A stretch of DNA of 64,000 nt, from NCBI GenBank assembly GCA_934130175.1, contig CAKOXP010000002.1, forward strand, positions 44,850 through 108,849, read 5' to 3'. Numbering within the stretch: position 1 is the first letter of the stretch; each line of letters begins with the position of its first letter. This DNA is from an uncultured Bacilli bacterium (GTDB taxonomy: Bacteria > Bacillota_I > Bacilli_A > RF39 > UBA660). Below the pieces are notes generated by a model. The model saw only the letters and a program-made list of their open reading frames with translations. It ran no database searches and was not told where the DNA came from. Made by a program: the position numbers and the translations under genes. This document shows positions 16,371-24,941 of this stretch, piece after piece.

Positions 16371-17111
16371 ATGAAAGGAATCTTAGGTAAAAAAATCGGA
16401 ATGACTCAAGTATTTACTAAAAATGGTAAATTAATTCCGGTTACTGTTATTGAAGTAGAACCAAACGTTGTTACTCAAATTAAAACAGTTGAAAAAGATG
16501 GTTATGATGCTGTACAACTTGCTACAGGAACTGTAAGAGAAAAAGTTGTCAACAAACCACAATTGGGTCATACAAAGAAAGCAAATACTGAACCTAAGCG
16601 CTTCTTAAGAGAAATTAGAGGTATTAATACAAGTGATTATTCATTAGGACAAATCATTTCAGTTGATACTTTTAAAGAAGGGGAAATGGTTGATGTAAGT
16701 GGAATCAGTAAAGGTAAAGGATTCCAAGGTGTTATTAAACGTCACAACCAATCTCGTGGTCCTATGGGACATGGTTCTCAATATCATAGAGGTGTTGGTT
16801 CACTTGGTACAATGTTACCAATGCATGTTCTTAAAGGTAAAAAAATGCCAGGACACATGGGTAATGTTAAAACAACAATTCAAAATCTAGAAGTTATTTC
16901 TATAGATACAGAAAATAACGTAATCCTTGTAAAAGGAAATGTTCCAGGTCCAAAACAATCATTAGTTATCATTCGTACAGCTGTAAAAAATCCTGATGTA
17001 GTTAAAACTCCAGCTGACTTAATTACTTATGTAGAAGAAGTTGAAGTTATAGATACACCAGAAGAAAATGCAGAAGCTACTGTTGAAGAAGTAGAAAATG
17101 CAGCAGAATAA
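16371..17111 (+). CDS. rplC: 50S ribosomal protein L3, with acidic tail
   Basis: Binds 23S rRNA near the peptidyl-transferase centre. It starts MKGILGKKIGMTQVF and contains the central RGPMGHGSQYHRGVGSLGTM loop. At 246 residues it is about 35 longer than usual. The extra C-terminal stretch is strongly acidic (EEVEVIDTPEENAEATVEE), unusual for an rRNA-binding protein and probably exposed on the ribosome surface. Confidence 0.97.
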   Translation: MKGILGKKIGMTQVFTKNGKLIPVTVIEVEPNVVTQIKTVEKDGYDAVQLATGTVREKVVNKPQLGHTKKANTEPKRFLREIRGINTSDYSLGQIISVDTFKEGEMVDVSGISKGKGFQGVIKRHNQSRGPMGHGSQYHRGVGSLGTMLPMHVLKGKKMPGHMGNVKTTIQNLEVISIDTENNVILVKGNVPGPKQSLVIIRTAVKNPDVVKTPADLITYVEEVEVIDTPEENAEATVEEVENAAE

Positions 17112-17177
17112 ATCATCACAGGCTAAATAATATGAATAAAAACTATGATAAATAATGTGATGAAAGGAGGAAATGAT

Positions 17178-17804
17178 ATGAAAAAAGTAGATCTTTTCAA
17201 TATAAAAGGTGAAAAAATTAATGATGTTAAATTAAATGAAAATGTATTTGGTGTTACTCCAAATGATAAAGTTTTATATGATGCAATTATTTTAGGACGT
17301 GCATCACTTAGACAAGGAACACATTCAACAAAAACTCGTTCAGAAGTTAGTGGTGGTGGAAGAAAACCATGGAGACAAAAAGGAACAGGACATGCTCGTC
17401 AAGGTTCAATTAGAGCTGTTCAATGGGTAGGTGGAGGAAGATACGGAACTCCAGTACCTCGCGATTATAGTAAAAAACAAAATCGTAAAGAAAGACAAAT
17501 TGCTATTAAATCAGCTTATTCTCATAAAGCTTTAGAAAATGCAATTATCGTATTAGAAGAATTAGTTTTAGCAACACCTAAGACTAAAGATTTCAAAAAA
17601 GTATTAGAAGCATTAAAAGTTGCTGATAAGAAAGTTTTATTAGTAGTAAATGAATTCGATGAAAATACAATTTTAGCTACTAGAAATTTAGCTAACGTAT
17701 TCTTAGTTACACCAGAAGAAATTAGTCCATTAGATTTAGTTGGAGCTGATTACTTAGTAGTAACAAAAGATGCTTTAGCAAAAATTGAGGAGGTGCTAGC
17801 ATAA
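17178..17804 (+). CDS. rplD: 50S ribosomal protein L4
   Basis: 208 residues with the L4 tentacle region (KTRSEVSGGGRKPWRQKGTG, then RQGSIRAVQWVGGGR). The ATG at 17178 follows AAAGGAGG. Earlier in-frame starts lie in the spacer. The stop TAA shares one base with the rplW start, so the two are coupled. Confidence 0.97.
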   Translation: MKKVDLFNIKGEKINDVKLNENVFGVTPNDKVLYDAIILGRASLRQGTHSTKTRSEVSGGGRKPWRQKGTGHARQGSIRAVQWVGGGRYGTPVPRDYSKKQNRKERQIAIKSAYSHKALENAIIVLEELVLATPKTKDFKKVLEALKVADKKVLLVVNEFDENTILATRNLANVFLVTPEEISPLDLVGADYLVVTKDALAKIEEVLA

Positions 17805-18088
17805 TGCAAGATACTAAATATTTAGAAATTATCAAAGCACCAGTAATTACTGAAAAGAGTCAAATAGCAAAAGAAGCTGGACAATATACTTTCAAAGTTG
17901 ATCCAAGAGCTAATAAGACTGAAATTAAGGCTGCTATTGAAAAAATATTTGATGTTAAAGTTACATCAATTAAAACAATAAATGAAAAACCTAAAAAAAG
18001 AAGAGTTGGTCGTTATACAGGTATGACTAATAGATCAAAGAAAGCTATTGTTACACTTAAGGAAGGCCAAACAATTGATCTTGGTTAA
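17804..18088 (+). CDS. rplW: 50S ribosomal protein L23
   Basis: 94 residues, with APVITEKS near the start and YTFKVDPRANKTEIKAAIEK. L23 lies at the tunnel exit and docks trigger factor and SRP. The start overlaps the rplD stop by one base, with GAGGAGGTG inside rplD as ribosome site. Confidence 0.97.
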   Translation: MQDTKYLEIIKAPVITEKSQIAKEAGQYTFKVDPRANKTEIKAAIEKIFDVKVTSIKTINEKPKKRRVGRYTGMTNRSKKAIVTLKEGQTIDLG

Positions 18089-18103
18089 GGAGGATAAAAA
18101 ATT

Positions 18104-18934
18104 ATGGCAATAAGAAATTATAAACCTACTACACCAGGACGTAGAAAAATGAGTACTTTAGTAAATACTGAAATTACTAAAACTACTCCTGAAAAAAGTC
18201 TAGTTGTTACATTAAAGAAAAATGCTGGACGTAATAATCAAGGTAAGATTACTGTTCGTCATCAAGGTGGCGGTGTTAAAAGAAAATATCGTATCATTGA
18301 TTTTAAAAGAAATAAATTTAACGTACCTGGAGTTGTAGCAAGTATAGAATATGATCCAAATAGAACTGCTAATATTGCATTAATTAATTATGTAGATGGA
18401 GAAAAAAGATATATTATCGCTCCAAAGAACTTAGCAGTAGGTATGAAAGTTGAATCAGGAGAAGGAGCTGATATAAAAGTTGGTAATGCATTACCTATTA
18501 TGTCAATTCCTGTTGGTACTACAATTCATAATATTGAACTTCGTCCAGGAAAAGGTGGAGAATTAGCAAGAAGTGCTGGTTCATCAGCTCAAATTCTTGG
18601 TCGTGAAGGAAAATATGTAATGATTCGTTTATCAAGTGGAGAACAAAGAAAAGTTCTTGGAACTTGTATGGCAACAATTGGTGAAGTTGGAAATGAAGAC
18701 TCATCACTTGTAAAAGTTGGAAAAGCAGGACGTAAACGTCATATGGGAGTTAGACCTACAGTACGTGGATCTGTTATGAACCCTAATGACCATCCACATG
18801 GTGGTGGTGAAGGACGTGCACCAATTGGACGTAAAGCACCAGTTACACCTTGGGGTAAACCTGCACTTGGATATAAGACACGTAAGAAAAAACAATCTGA
18901 TAAGTTTATTGTACGTCGTCGTAATGGTAAATAG
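18104..18934 (+). CDS. rplB: 50S ribosomal protein L2
   Basis: 276 residues, full length. It contains the conserved HPHGGGEGRAPIGRK block, holding the histidine important for peptidyl transfer, and NPNDH just before. Placed third behind rplD-rplW as in all Bacillota. Confidence 0.98.
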   Translation: MAIRNYKPTTPGRRKMSTLVNTEITKTTPEKSLVVTLKKNAGRNNQGKITVRHQGGGVKRKYRIIDFKRNKFNVPGVVASIEYDPNRTANIALINYVDGEKRYIIAPKNLAVGMKVESGEGADIKVGNALPIMSIPVGTTIHNIELRPGKGGELARSAGSSAQILGREGKYVMIRLSSGEQRKVLGTCMATIGEVGNEDSSLVKVGKAGRKRHMGVRPTVRGSVMNPNDHPHGGGEGRAPIGRKAPVTPWGKPALGYKTRKKKQSDKFIVRRRNGK

Positions 18935-18951
18935 GAAAGGATGATAAAGTA

Positions 18952-19221
18952 ATGGCAAGAAGTTTAAAAAAAGGACCTTACGTTTTTGATAGATTACTTA
19001 AGAAGGTTCAAGAATTAAATAAGTCTGGAAAAAAAGAAGTTATAAAAACTTGGTCACGTCGTTCTACTATTTTTCCTGATTTTATAGGACACACATTTGC
19101 AGTTCACAATGGTAAAGAATTTATCCCTGTTTATGTTACTGAAGATATGGTTGGACATAAACTTGGAGAGTTTGCATTAACTCGTAAATTCGGTGGACAT
19201 GGTTCAGATAAAAAGAAATAA
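18952..19221 (+). CDS. rpsS: 30S ribosomal protein S19
   Basis: 89 residues, starting MARSLKKGPYV and containing TWSRRSTIFPDFIGHTFAVH. It forms the S13-S19 head complex. RBS GGAAAGGATGATAAAG precedes ATG 18952. Confidence 0.97.
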   Translation: MARSLKKGPYVFDRLLKKVQELNKSGKKEVIKTWSRRSTIFPDFIGHTFAVHNGKEFIPVYVTEDMVGHKLGEFALTRKFGGHGSDKKK

Positions 19222-19245
19222 AATATTGACTAGGAGGAAAAGTAA

Positions 19246-19578
19246 ATGGAAGCAAGAGCAATTGCAAAGATGCTTCGTATTTCACCAATTAGAGCTCGTT
19301 TAATAGCTGATCTAATTCGTGGTAAGAATGTTAATGAAGCATTAAATATATTAGCAAACGTTAATAATAAAGCTGCTAGAATGACTAAAAAAGTTTTAGA
19401 TTCAGCAATAGCTAACGCTGTTAATAATAATGGAGCTGACGTTGCTACATTATATGTAAAAGAAGCAAGAGTAGATGCTGGTCCAGTTATGAAACGTCAT
19501 ATGTTTGATTCACGTTCTCATATCGGACACAATAATCACAGAACTAGTCACATTATAATAACAGTGGCTACAAAATAA
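19246..19578 (+). CDS. rplV: 50S ribosomal protein L22
   Basis: 110 residues, with the RISPIRARLIADLIRGKNV opening and a beta-hairpin that lines the exit tunnel. The C-terminal KRHMFDSRSHIGHNNHRTSH departs from the common RGRAxRIxKRTSHI pattern: several arginines are replaced, notably with histidines and asparagines. Confidence 0.96.
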   Translation: MEARAIAKMLRISPIRARLIADLIRGKNVNEALNILANVNNKAARMTKKVLDSAIANAVNNNGADVATLYVKEARVDAGPVMKRHMFDSRSHIGHNNHRTSHIIITVATK

Positions 19579-19595
19579 TTAAGGAGGTTACAAGA

Positions 19596-20249
19596 ATGGG
19601 ACAAAAGGTAAATCCTAATGGACTTAGACTTGGTATCAATAAGGACTGGGAAGCTAAATGGTATTCAAATAAAAAAGATTTCTCTAAATATTTAGATAAA
19701 GATATTAAACTTCGTAAATATATAGAAGAAAACTTAAAGAATGCTGGTATTGCTAAGGTTGAAATTGAAAGAAATGCCAAGAGATGTGAAGTTGTAATTC
19801 ATACTTCTAAACCAGGTGTTATGATTGGCCGTGGTGGAGAAGAAATTGAAAAACTAAAGAAAACATTATCAAAGGTTGCAGATGAAAACGTTCAAATTTC
19901 AATCGTTGATATTAAAAAAGTAGATTTAAATGCTCAATTAGTTGCTGATTCAATAGCTAACCAAATTACTAATAGAGCATCATTCCGTATGGCTCAAAAA
20001 CGTGCTATTAGAAACGCTATGAAAGCAGGAGCTAAGGGAATTAAAACATCAGTATCTGGACGTCTAGGTGGTGCTGATATGGCACGTAGCGAAGGATACA
20101 CTGAAGGAACTATTCCTCTACATACATTAAGAGCAGATGTTGATTATGCTACAAGTGAAGCTGATACAACATTTGGTAAAATTGGTGTAAAGGTATGGAT
20201 CTATAAAGGAGAAATCCTAAATTCAAAAAAGGCTAAAGGAGGTAATTAA
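19596..20249 (+). CDS. rpsC: 30S ribosomal protein S3
   Basis: 217 residues. The KH domain with VMIGRGGEEIEKLKK (GxxG loop) and the C-terminal GRLGGADMARSEGYTEGTIPLHTLRA motif are both present. Part of the mRNA entry-channel helicase activity. RBS AAGGAGG. Confidence 0.98.
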   Translation: MGQKVNPNGLRLGINKDWEAKWYSNKKDFSKYLDKDIKLRKYIEENLKNAGIAKVEIERNAKRCEVVIHTSKPGVMIGRGGEEIEKLKKTLSKVADENVQISIVDIKKVDLNAQLVADSIANQITNRASFRMAQKRAIRNAMKAGAKGIKTSVSGRLGGADMARSEGYTEGTIPLHTLRADVDYATSEADTTFGKIGVKVWIYKGEILNSKKAKGGN

Positions 20250-20250
20250 T

Positions 20251-20670
20251 ATGTTAATACCGTCAAGAACAAAGCATCGTCGTGTGCATAGATTACCTTA
20301 CGAAGGAAAGTCAAGAGGAAATACAACATTAAGCTTTGGTGAATATGGTCTTCAAGCAAAAAGTGGTGCTTGGATTACTGCTAACCAAATTGAAGCTGCT
20401 CGTGTTGCTATGACTCGTTATATGAAACGTGGTGGTAAAGTTTGGATTAATATATTCCCACACATGCCACTAACTAAAAAACCAATTGGTACTCGTCAAG
20501 GTAAAGGTAAAGGTAATGTTGAAGGATGGGTTGCTGTAGTTAAAGAAGGAAAAATCATGTTCGAAATTTCTGGAGTTAGCGAAGAAGTTGCTCGTGAAGC
20601 ATTAAGATTAGCATCACACAAATTACCAGTTGCCACAAAATTTGTAAAGAAAGAAAATGGTGGTGAATAA
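20251..20670 (+). CDS. rplP: 50S ribosomal protein L16
   Basis: 139 residues, with MLIPSRTKHRRVHR and WINIFPHMPLTKKPIGTRQGKGKG, the A-site tRNA-contacting loop. The arginine usually hydroxylated in other bacteria lies in the MTRYMKRGGKVWI area. Only one base separates it from rpsC. Confidence 0.97.
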   Translation: MLIPSRTKHRRVHRLPYEGKSRGNTTLSFGEYGLQAKSGAWITANQIEAARVAMTRYMKRGGKVWINIFPHMPLTKKPIGTRQGKGKGNVEGWVAVVKEGKIMFEISGVSEEVAREALRLASHKLPVATKFVKKENGGE

Positions 20671-20671
20671 A

Positions 20672-20866
20672 ATGAAGGTTAAAGAAATTAGAGAATTATC
20701 TACTGAAGAAATTCAAGCTAAATTAGTAGAAACAAAAAAAGAACTATTTAATTTACGTTTTCAACAAGCAACAGGTAATCTTGAAAAGCCTTCAAGAATT
20801 AGAGATTTAAGACACACCGTTGCTAGAATGAAAACCGTTCTTAAAGAACGCGAAGTAAATGAATAG
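20672..20866 (+). CDS. rpmC: 50S ribosomal protein L29
   Basis: 64 residues: MKVKEIRELSTEEIQAKL, then LFNLRFQQATGNLEKPSRIR, the classic two-helix hairpin of L29. ATG 20672 follows the rplP stop by one base, and a GGTGGTG within rplP serves as ribosome site. Confidence 0.97.
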   Translation: MKVKEIRELSTEEIQAKLVETKKELFNLRFQQATGNLEKPSRIRDLRHTVARMKTVLKEREVNE

Positions 20867-20876
20867 GAGGATGTAT

Positions 20877-21137
20877 ATGGAAAAAGCGATTAAAAAAGAA
20901 TTAGTTGGTAAAGTAGTTAGTGCTACTAACAATAAAACTATTACCGTTTTAGTTGAAAGTTATAAAAATCATCCATTATATCATAAAAGAGTTAAAAGCT
21001 CTAAAAAGTATTGTGTTCATGATGAAACAAATAAAGCAAAAGTAGGAGATGTAGTTCGTATCGTATCAACAAGACCAATTTCAAAAACTAAACATTTCTA
21101 CTTAAAAGAAATTGTAAAAGAAGCAGTAATTATTTAA
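20877..21137 (+). CDS. rpsQ: 30S ribosomal protein S17
   Basis: 86 residues, an OB-fold binding 16S rRNA. The conserved YKNHPLYHKRVKSSKKYCVHDE block is easy to see. The ATG at 20877 has TAGGAGG upstream; in-frame starts at 20859 and 20871 overlap that site and are less likely. Confidence 0.96.
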   Translation: MEKAIKKELVGKVVSATNNKTITVLVESYKNHPLYHKRVKSSKKYCVHDETNKAKVGDVVRIVSTRPISKTKHFYLKEIVKEAVII

Positions 21138-21162
21138 TTGCTTAGGTGAGGAGGAATAATTT

Positions 21163-21531
21163 ATGTTACAACAAGAAAGTCGTATGAAGGTTGCTGACAA
21201 CTCTGGAGCACGTGAATTATTAGTAATTCGTGTACTTGGTGGTAGTCATGTTAAAACTGGAAATATTGGTGATGTTGTAGTTGGTACTGTTAAAAATGCA
21301 ATACCTAACTCAAACATGAAAAAAGGAAAAGTTGTAAAAGCAGTTATCGTTCGTAGCCGTCAAGGTGTTCGTCGTGAAGATGGAAGTTATATTAAGTTCG
21401 ATGACAATGCTTGTGTCATTATAAAGGATGACAAGAGTCCAGTAGGAACTCGTATTTTTGGACCAGTTGCAAGAGAACTTCGTGATAAAGATTATATGAA
21501 AATAGTATCTTTAGCAAAAGAAGTACTATAA
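21163..21531 (+). CDS. rplN: 50S ribosomal protein L14
   Basis: 122 residues starting MLQQESRMKVADNSGAREL, with the typical end FGPVARELRDKDYMKIVSLAKEVL. Sits at the subunit interface. RBS GAGGAGG. Confidence 0.98.
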   Translation: MLQQESRMKVADNSGARELLVIRVLGGSHVKTGNIGDVVVGTVKNAIPNSNMKKGKVVKAVIVRSRQGVRREDGSYIKFDDNACVIIKDDKSPVGTRIFGPVARELRDKDYMKIVSLAKEVL

Positions 21532-21543
21532 GAGGAGGATAAT

Positions 21544-21852
21544 ATGAACTTAAAAGTTGGAGATAAAGTTGTAGTTATCACTGGTTCTGATAAAGGAAAA
21601 GAAGGAAAAATTATTAAGACACTTAGAGCAGAAAACAGAGTAATAGTTGAAGGTGTTCATATTGTAAAGAAACATCAAAAAGCTAATGGTCAAAACTCTG
21701 GTGGAATTGTTGAAGTTGAAGCACCAATTCATGCATCTAATGTAATGATTATTGATCCTAAATCTAAGAAAAGAACTAGAATAGGACATACAACAGATAA
21801 AAATAATAAAAAAATAAGAATAGCAAAAAAATCAAACGAAAAGCTTGATTAA
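21544..21852 (+). CDS. rplX: 50S ribosomal protein L24
   Basis: 102 residues. KOW motif VGDKVVVITGSDKGKEGKII near the N-terminus, and HVKKHQK-like IVKKHQKANGQNSGGIVE. An assembly initiator of the large subunit. Confidence 0.97.
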   Translation: MNLKVGDKVVVITGSDKGKEGKIIKTLRAENRVIVEGVHIVKKHQKANGQNSGGIVEVEAPIHASNVMIIDPKSKKRTRIGHTTDKNNKKIRIAKKSNEKLD

Positions 21853-21870
21853 TTGAAAGGAGGGTAACTT

Positions 21871-22410
21871 ATGAACCGCCTAAAAGAAAAATACTTAAAT
21901 GAAGTTGTTCCAAGTTTAATGAATAAATATAATTATAAATCAGTAATGGAGGCTCCTAAACTAGAAAAAATAGTTATTAATATGGGAGTTGGAGATGCTA
22001 CATCAAATTCTAAATTATTAGATGCAGCAGTAGCTGACTTAGCTAAAATCTCTGGACAAAAACCAGTAGTTACTAAAGCTAGAAAATCAATTGCTGGATT
22101 TAAAGTAAGAGAAGGTCAATCAATTGGATGTAAAGTTACATTAAGAGGAGAAAATATGTATAACTTTATGGATAAATTAATTTCAATTGCATTACCTCAA
22201 GTTCGTGACTTTAGAGGAGTTTCTCCTCGTGCATTCGATGGAAGAGGAAACTATACAATGGGAATTAAGGAACAATTGATTTTCGCTGAAATAGATTATG
22301 ATGAAGTTGTAAAAGTTCGTGGTATGGATATCGTGTTCGTTACAACAGCAAAAACTAATGAGGAATCATTTGACTTATTAAATGGACTTGGAATTCCTTT
22401 TAGAAAGTAA
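21871..22410 (+). CDS. rplE: 50S ribosomal protein L5
   Basis: 179 residues. VINMGVGDATSN, then KPVVTKARKSIAGFKVREGQ and RDFRGVSPRAFDGRGNYTMG are conserved. Binds 5S rRNA. RBS AAAGGAGGG. Confidence 0.98.
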   Translation: MNRLKEKYLNEVVPSLMNKYNYKSVMEAPKLEKIVINMGVGDATSNSKLLDAAVADLAKISGQKPVVTKARKSIAGFKVREGQSIGCKVTLRGENMYNFMDKLISIALPQVRDFRGVSPRAFDGRGNYTMGIKEQLIFAEIDYDEVVKVRGMDIVFVTTAKTNEESFDLLNGLGIPFRK

Positions 22411-22422
22411 TTGGAGGGTAAA

Positions 22423-22608
22423 ATGGCAAGAAAAAGTATGAAAATTAAAGCTAATAGACCACAAAAGTTTAAAGTACGTGAATATACTAGATGTTCTCGT
22501 TGTGGTAGACCACATGCAGTTATGAGCAAGTTTGGTATATGCCGTATTTGCTTTCGTGAATTAGCTTATAAAGGACAAATACCAGGAATAAAAAAATCAA
22601 GTTGGTAA
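22423..22608 (+). CDS. rpsZ: 30S ribosomal protein S14, zinc type
   Basis: 61 residues. It has four cysteines in CSRC...CRIC (zinc-ribbon form) and the RPHAVMSKFGICRICFREL core. Start MARKS at 22423 after TTGGAGGG. Confidence 0.96.
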   Translation: MARKSMKIKANRPQKFKVREYTRCSRCGRPHAVMSKFGICRICFRELAYKGQIPGIKKSSW

Positions 22609-22629
22609 TTGGAAAGGAGGATATAAATT

Positions 22630-23031
22630 ATGGCAGTAGTTACAGATACAATTGCAGATATGTTAACTCGTATTCGTAATGCTAACCAAATGCGTTATGA
22701 AGAAGTTAAAGTTCCTGCATCAAAAGTAAAAGAAGAAATTGCTAGAATTTTAAAAGAAGAAGGATTTATTAAAGATTACAAGTTAGAAAAAGATAATGTT
22801 CAAGGAACTCTAGTATTAAGTTTAAAATATACTGAAAAACGTGAAAGAGTTATAAATGGACTTAAGAGAATTTCCAAACCAGGACTTCGTGTATATGCGA
22901 AAAATGATGAAATTCCTAAAGTGTTAAATGGATTAGGAATCGCAATTATTTCTACATCTAAAGGAATTATGACAGATAAGGAAGCTCGTAAACAAAATAT
23001 AGGTGGGGAAGTTCTAGCTTATATTTGGTAA
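22630..23031 (+). CDS. rpsH: 30S ribosomal protein S8
   Basis: 133 residues. TDTIADMLTRIRNA at the start and STSKGIMTDKEARKQNIGGEVLAYIW at the end. In E. coli it represses the spc operon. RBS AAAGGAGG. Confidence 0.98.
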   Translation: MAVVTDTIADMLTRIRNANQMRYEEVKVPASKVKEEIARILKEEGFIKDYKLEKDNVQGTLVLSLKYTEKRERVINGLKRISKPGLRVYAKNDEIPKVLNGLGIAIISTSKGIMTDKEARKQNIGGEVLAYIW

Positions 23032-23056
23032 TTATAAAATATAAGGAGGTGTCAAG

Positions 23057-23587
23057 ATGAGCCGTATTGGAAATAGAATAATAACAATTCCTGAAGGAGT
23101 TACAGTAACTTTAGAAAATAATGAAGTTGTTGTAAAAGGACCAAAGGGTGAATTAAAACAAGTAATGTTAAAAGATATTACTATGAAACAAGAAAACAAT
23201 GAAATTATCTTAGAACGTAAAAATGAAGCTGCTAAAGCTATGCATGGAACAATGAATGCATTAATTTCAAATATGATTACTGGAGTAACTAAAGGTTACG
23301 AAAAGGCTCTTGAAATTATTGGTGTTGGTTATCGTTTTAATGTTCAAGGTAAAAAGTTAACTATTAATGCTGGTTATTCTCATCCAGTAGAAATGGAAGT
23401 TCCTGAAGGTCTTACAGTTGAATCTGTAAGCAATACTGAAATTACAGTAAAAGGAATTGATAAAGTATTAGTTGGTGAATTTGCTGCTAATATTAGAAAA
23501 GTTAGAAAACCTGAACCATATAAAGGTAAAGGAATTCGTTATAAAGATGAACATATTATTCGTAAAGAAGGAAAGAAAGCTGCTTAA
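23057..23587 (+). CDS. rplF: 50S ribosomal protein L6
   Basis: 176 residues, two repeat domains. The end RKVRKPEPYKGKGIRYKDEH is the conserved L6 signature. RBS AAGGAGGTG. Confidence 0.98.
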   Translation: MSRIGNRIITIPEGVTVTLENNEVVVKGPKGELKQVMLKDITMKQENNEIILERKNEAAKAMHGTMNALISNMITGVTKGYEKALEIIGVGYRFNVQGKKLTINAGYSHPVEMEVPEGLTVESVSNTEITVKGIDKVLVGEFAANIRKVRKPEPYKGKGIRYKDEHIIRKEGKKAA

Positions 23588-23615
23588 GGCAAGTAGATAG
23601 AAGGGAGAAAATAAA

Positions 23616-23978
23616 ATGATAAAAAAACAATCTCGTAATAGTATGCGTATTGTACGTCATGAAAGAATTCGTTCTTCAATTAAAGGAACAGCTGAAGTAC
23701 CAAGATTATGTGTTTTCCGTTCAAATACTGGAATTTATGCACAAATAATTGATGACGAGGCTAAAACTACTCTTTGTTCTGCTTCAACACTTGATAAGGA
23801 TTTAAAACTTAAAAATACAAAGAATATTGAAGCAGCTAAAGCTGTTGGAGAAGCAATCGCTAAGAAAGCTTCAAAAGCAAAAATTAAAAAGGTAGTATTT
23901 GATAGAGGTGGATATCTTTATCATGGTCGTGTAGCTGCTTTAGCAGATGCTGCACGTGAGAATGGATTAGAATTCTAA
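23616..23978 (+). CDS. rplR: 50S ribosomal protein L18
   Basis: 120 residues. The RLCVFRSNTGIYAQIIDD segment and FDRGGYLYHGRVAALADAAREN end fit L18, a 5S rRNA binder. RBS AAGGGAG. Confidence 0.97.
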   Translation: MIKKQSRNSMRIVRHERIRSSIKGTAEVPRLCVFRSNTGIYAQIIDDEAKTTLCSASTLDKDLKLKNTKNIEAAKAVGEAIAKKASKAKIKKVVFDRGGYLYHGRVAALADAARENGLEF

Positions 23979-23990
23979 TAGGAGGTTATT

Positions 23991-24497
23991 ATGCAAAGAA
24001 AGGCACAAGAAAAAGACAAGACTTTAGAAGAATTAGTAATTGATGTTAAAAGTGTTGTTAAAGTTAACAAAGGTGGACGTCAAAGAAGATTCTCTGCTAC
24101 AGTTGTTGTTGGAGATAGAAAAGGTCGTGTTGGATTAGGTATTGGTAAAGCTAACGAAGTACCTGATGCAATAAAAAAAGCTATTCAAGATGCTAATAAG
24201 AACATCGTTAAAATACCTTTAATTGATGGAAGAACAGTTGCTCATGAAGCTATTGGAACTAGTGGAGCTGCAAGAGTTATTATTAAACCTGCAAAAGCTG
24301 GTACTGGTGTAATCGCTGGTGGATCTGTTCGTGCTGTTCTTGAATTAGCAGGAATTCGTGATATTGTTTCAAAGTCCCTTGGAGCAAGAACAAAATTAAA
24401 TATGGCTAGAGCTGCAGTTAATGCATTAGCATCAATTAAAACACCAGAAGAAGTTGCTGCATTACGTGGTAAAACAGTAGAGGAGATATTAGGATAA
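23991..24497 (+). CDS. rpsE: 30S ribosomal protein S5
   Basis: 168 residues. N-terminal dsRNA-binding part with VVKVNKGGRQRRFSATVVVG and GRVGLGIGKANEVPDAIKKA, then the S5 C-terminal domain. Its stop shares one base with the rplO start; the L30 gene (rpmD) that normally sits between them is missing. Confidence 0.98.
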   Translation: MQRKAQEKDKTLEELVIDVKSVVKVNKGGRQRRFSATVVVGDRKGRVGLGIGKANEVPDAIKKAIQDANKNIVKIPLIDGRTVAHEAIGTSGAARVIIKPAKAGTGVIAGGSVRAVLELAGIRDIVSKSLGARTKLNMARAAVNALASIKTPEEVAALRGKTVEEILG

Positions 24498-24940
24498 TGA
24501 AGTTACATGAATTAGAGAAAAATATCGGAGCTAAACAAAGCAAAAAGCGTGTAGGTCGTGGACCAGGAAGTGGACTTGGAAAAACTTCTGGAAAAGGACA
24601 AAAGGGACAAAAAGCACGTAGTGGTGGTAGTATTAATCCAGTATTCGAAGGTGGACAATTACCATTATATAGAAGACTTCCAAAAAGAGGTTTCTCAAAC
24701 TACTTATTCAAAACTGAATATGCAGTTATCAATGTTGAAGATTTAAATGTATTCGATAACGGTACAGTAGTTACTCCAGCATTATTAAAAGAAAAAGGAA
24801 TAATTAAAAAACAATTAAAGGGTATTAAAGTATTAGGAAATGGTAAATTAGAAAAGAAATTAACTATTCAAGCTAATAAATTTTCTACTAGTGCTTTAGA
24901 AAAGATCAAAGAAAGCGGAAGTAAAGCTGAGGTGATCTAG
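24497..24940 (+). CDS. rplO: 50S ribosomal protein L15
   Basis: 147 residues. MKLHELEKNIGAKQSKKRVGRGPGSGLGKTSGKGQKGQ is the expected N-terminal extension, though GAKQSK stands where GSRKEK/RKARKR is common. Start ATG 24497 overlaps the rpsE stop (TAATG). Direct junction with rpsE confirms loss of rpmD. Confidence 0.97.
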   Translation: MKLHELEKNIGAKQSKKRVGRGPGSGLGKTSGKGQKGQKARSGGSINPVFEGGQLPLYRRLPKRGFSNYLFKTEYAVINVEDLNVFDNGTVVTPALLKEKGIIKKQLKGIKVLGNGKLEKKLTIQANKFSTSALEKIKESGSKAEVI

Positions 24941-24941
24941 G

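Noticed and set aside
24558..24746. Open frame inside rplO, and similar frames inside rplB, rplC, secY and pepT
   Set aside because: They overlap well-conserved genes in other frames, lack ribosome sites and show no domain.
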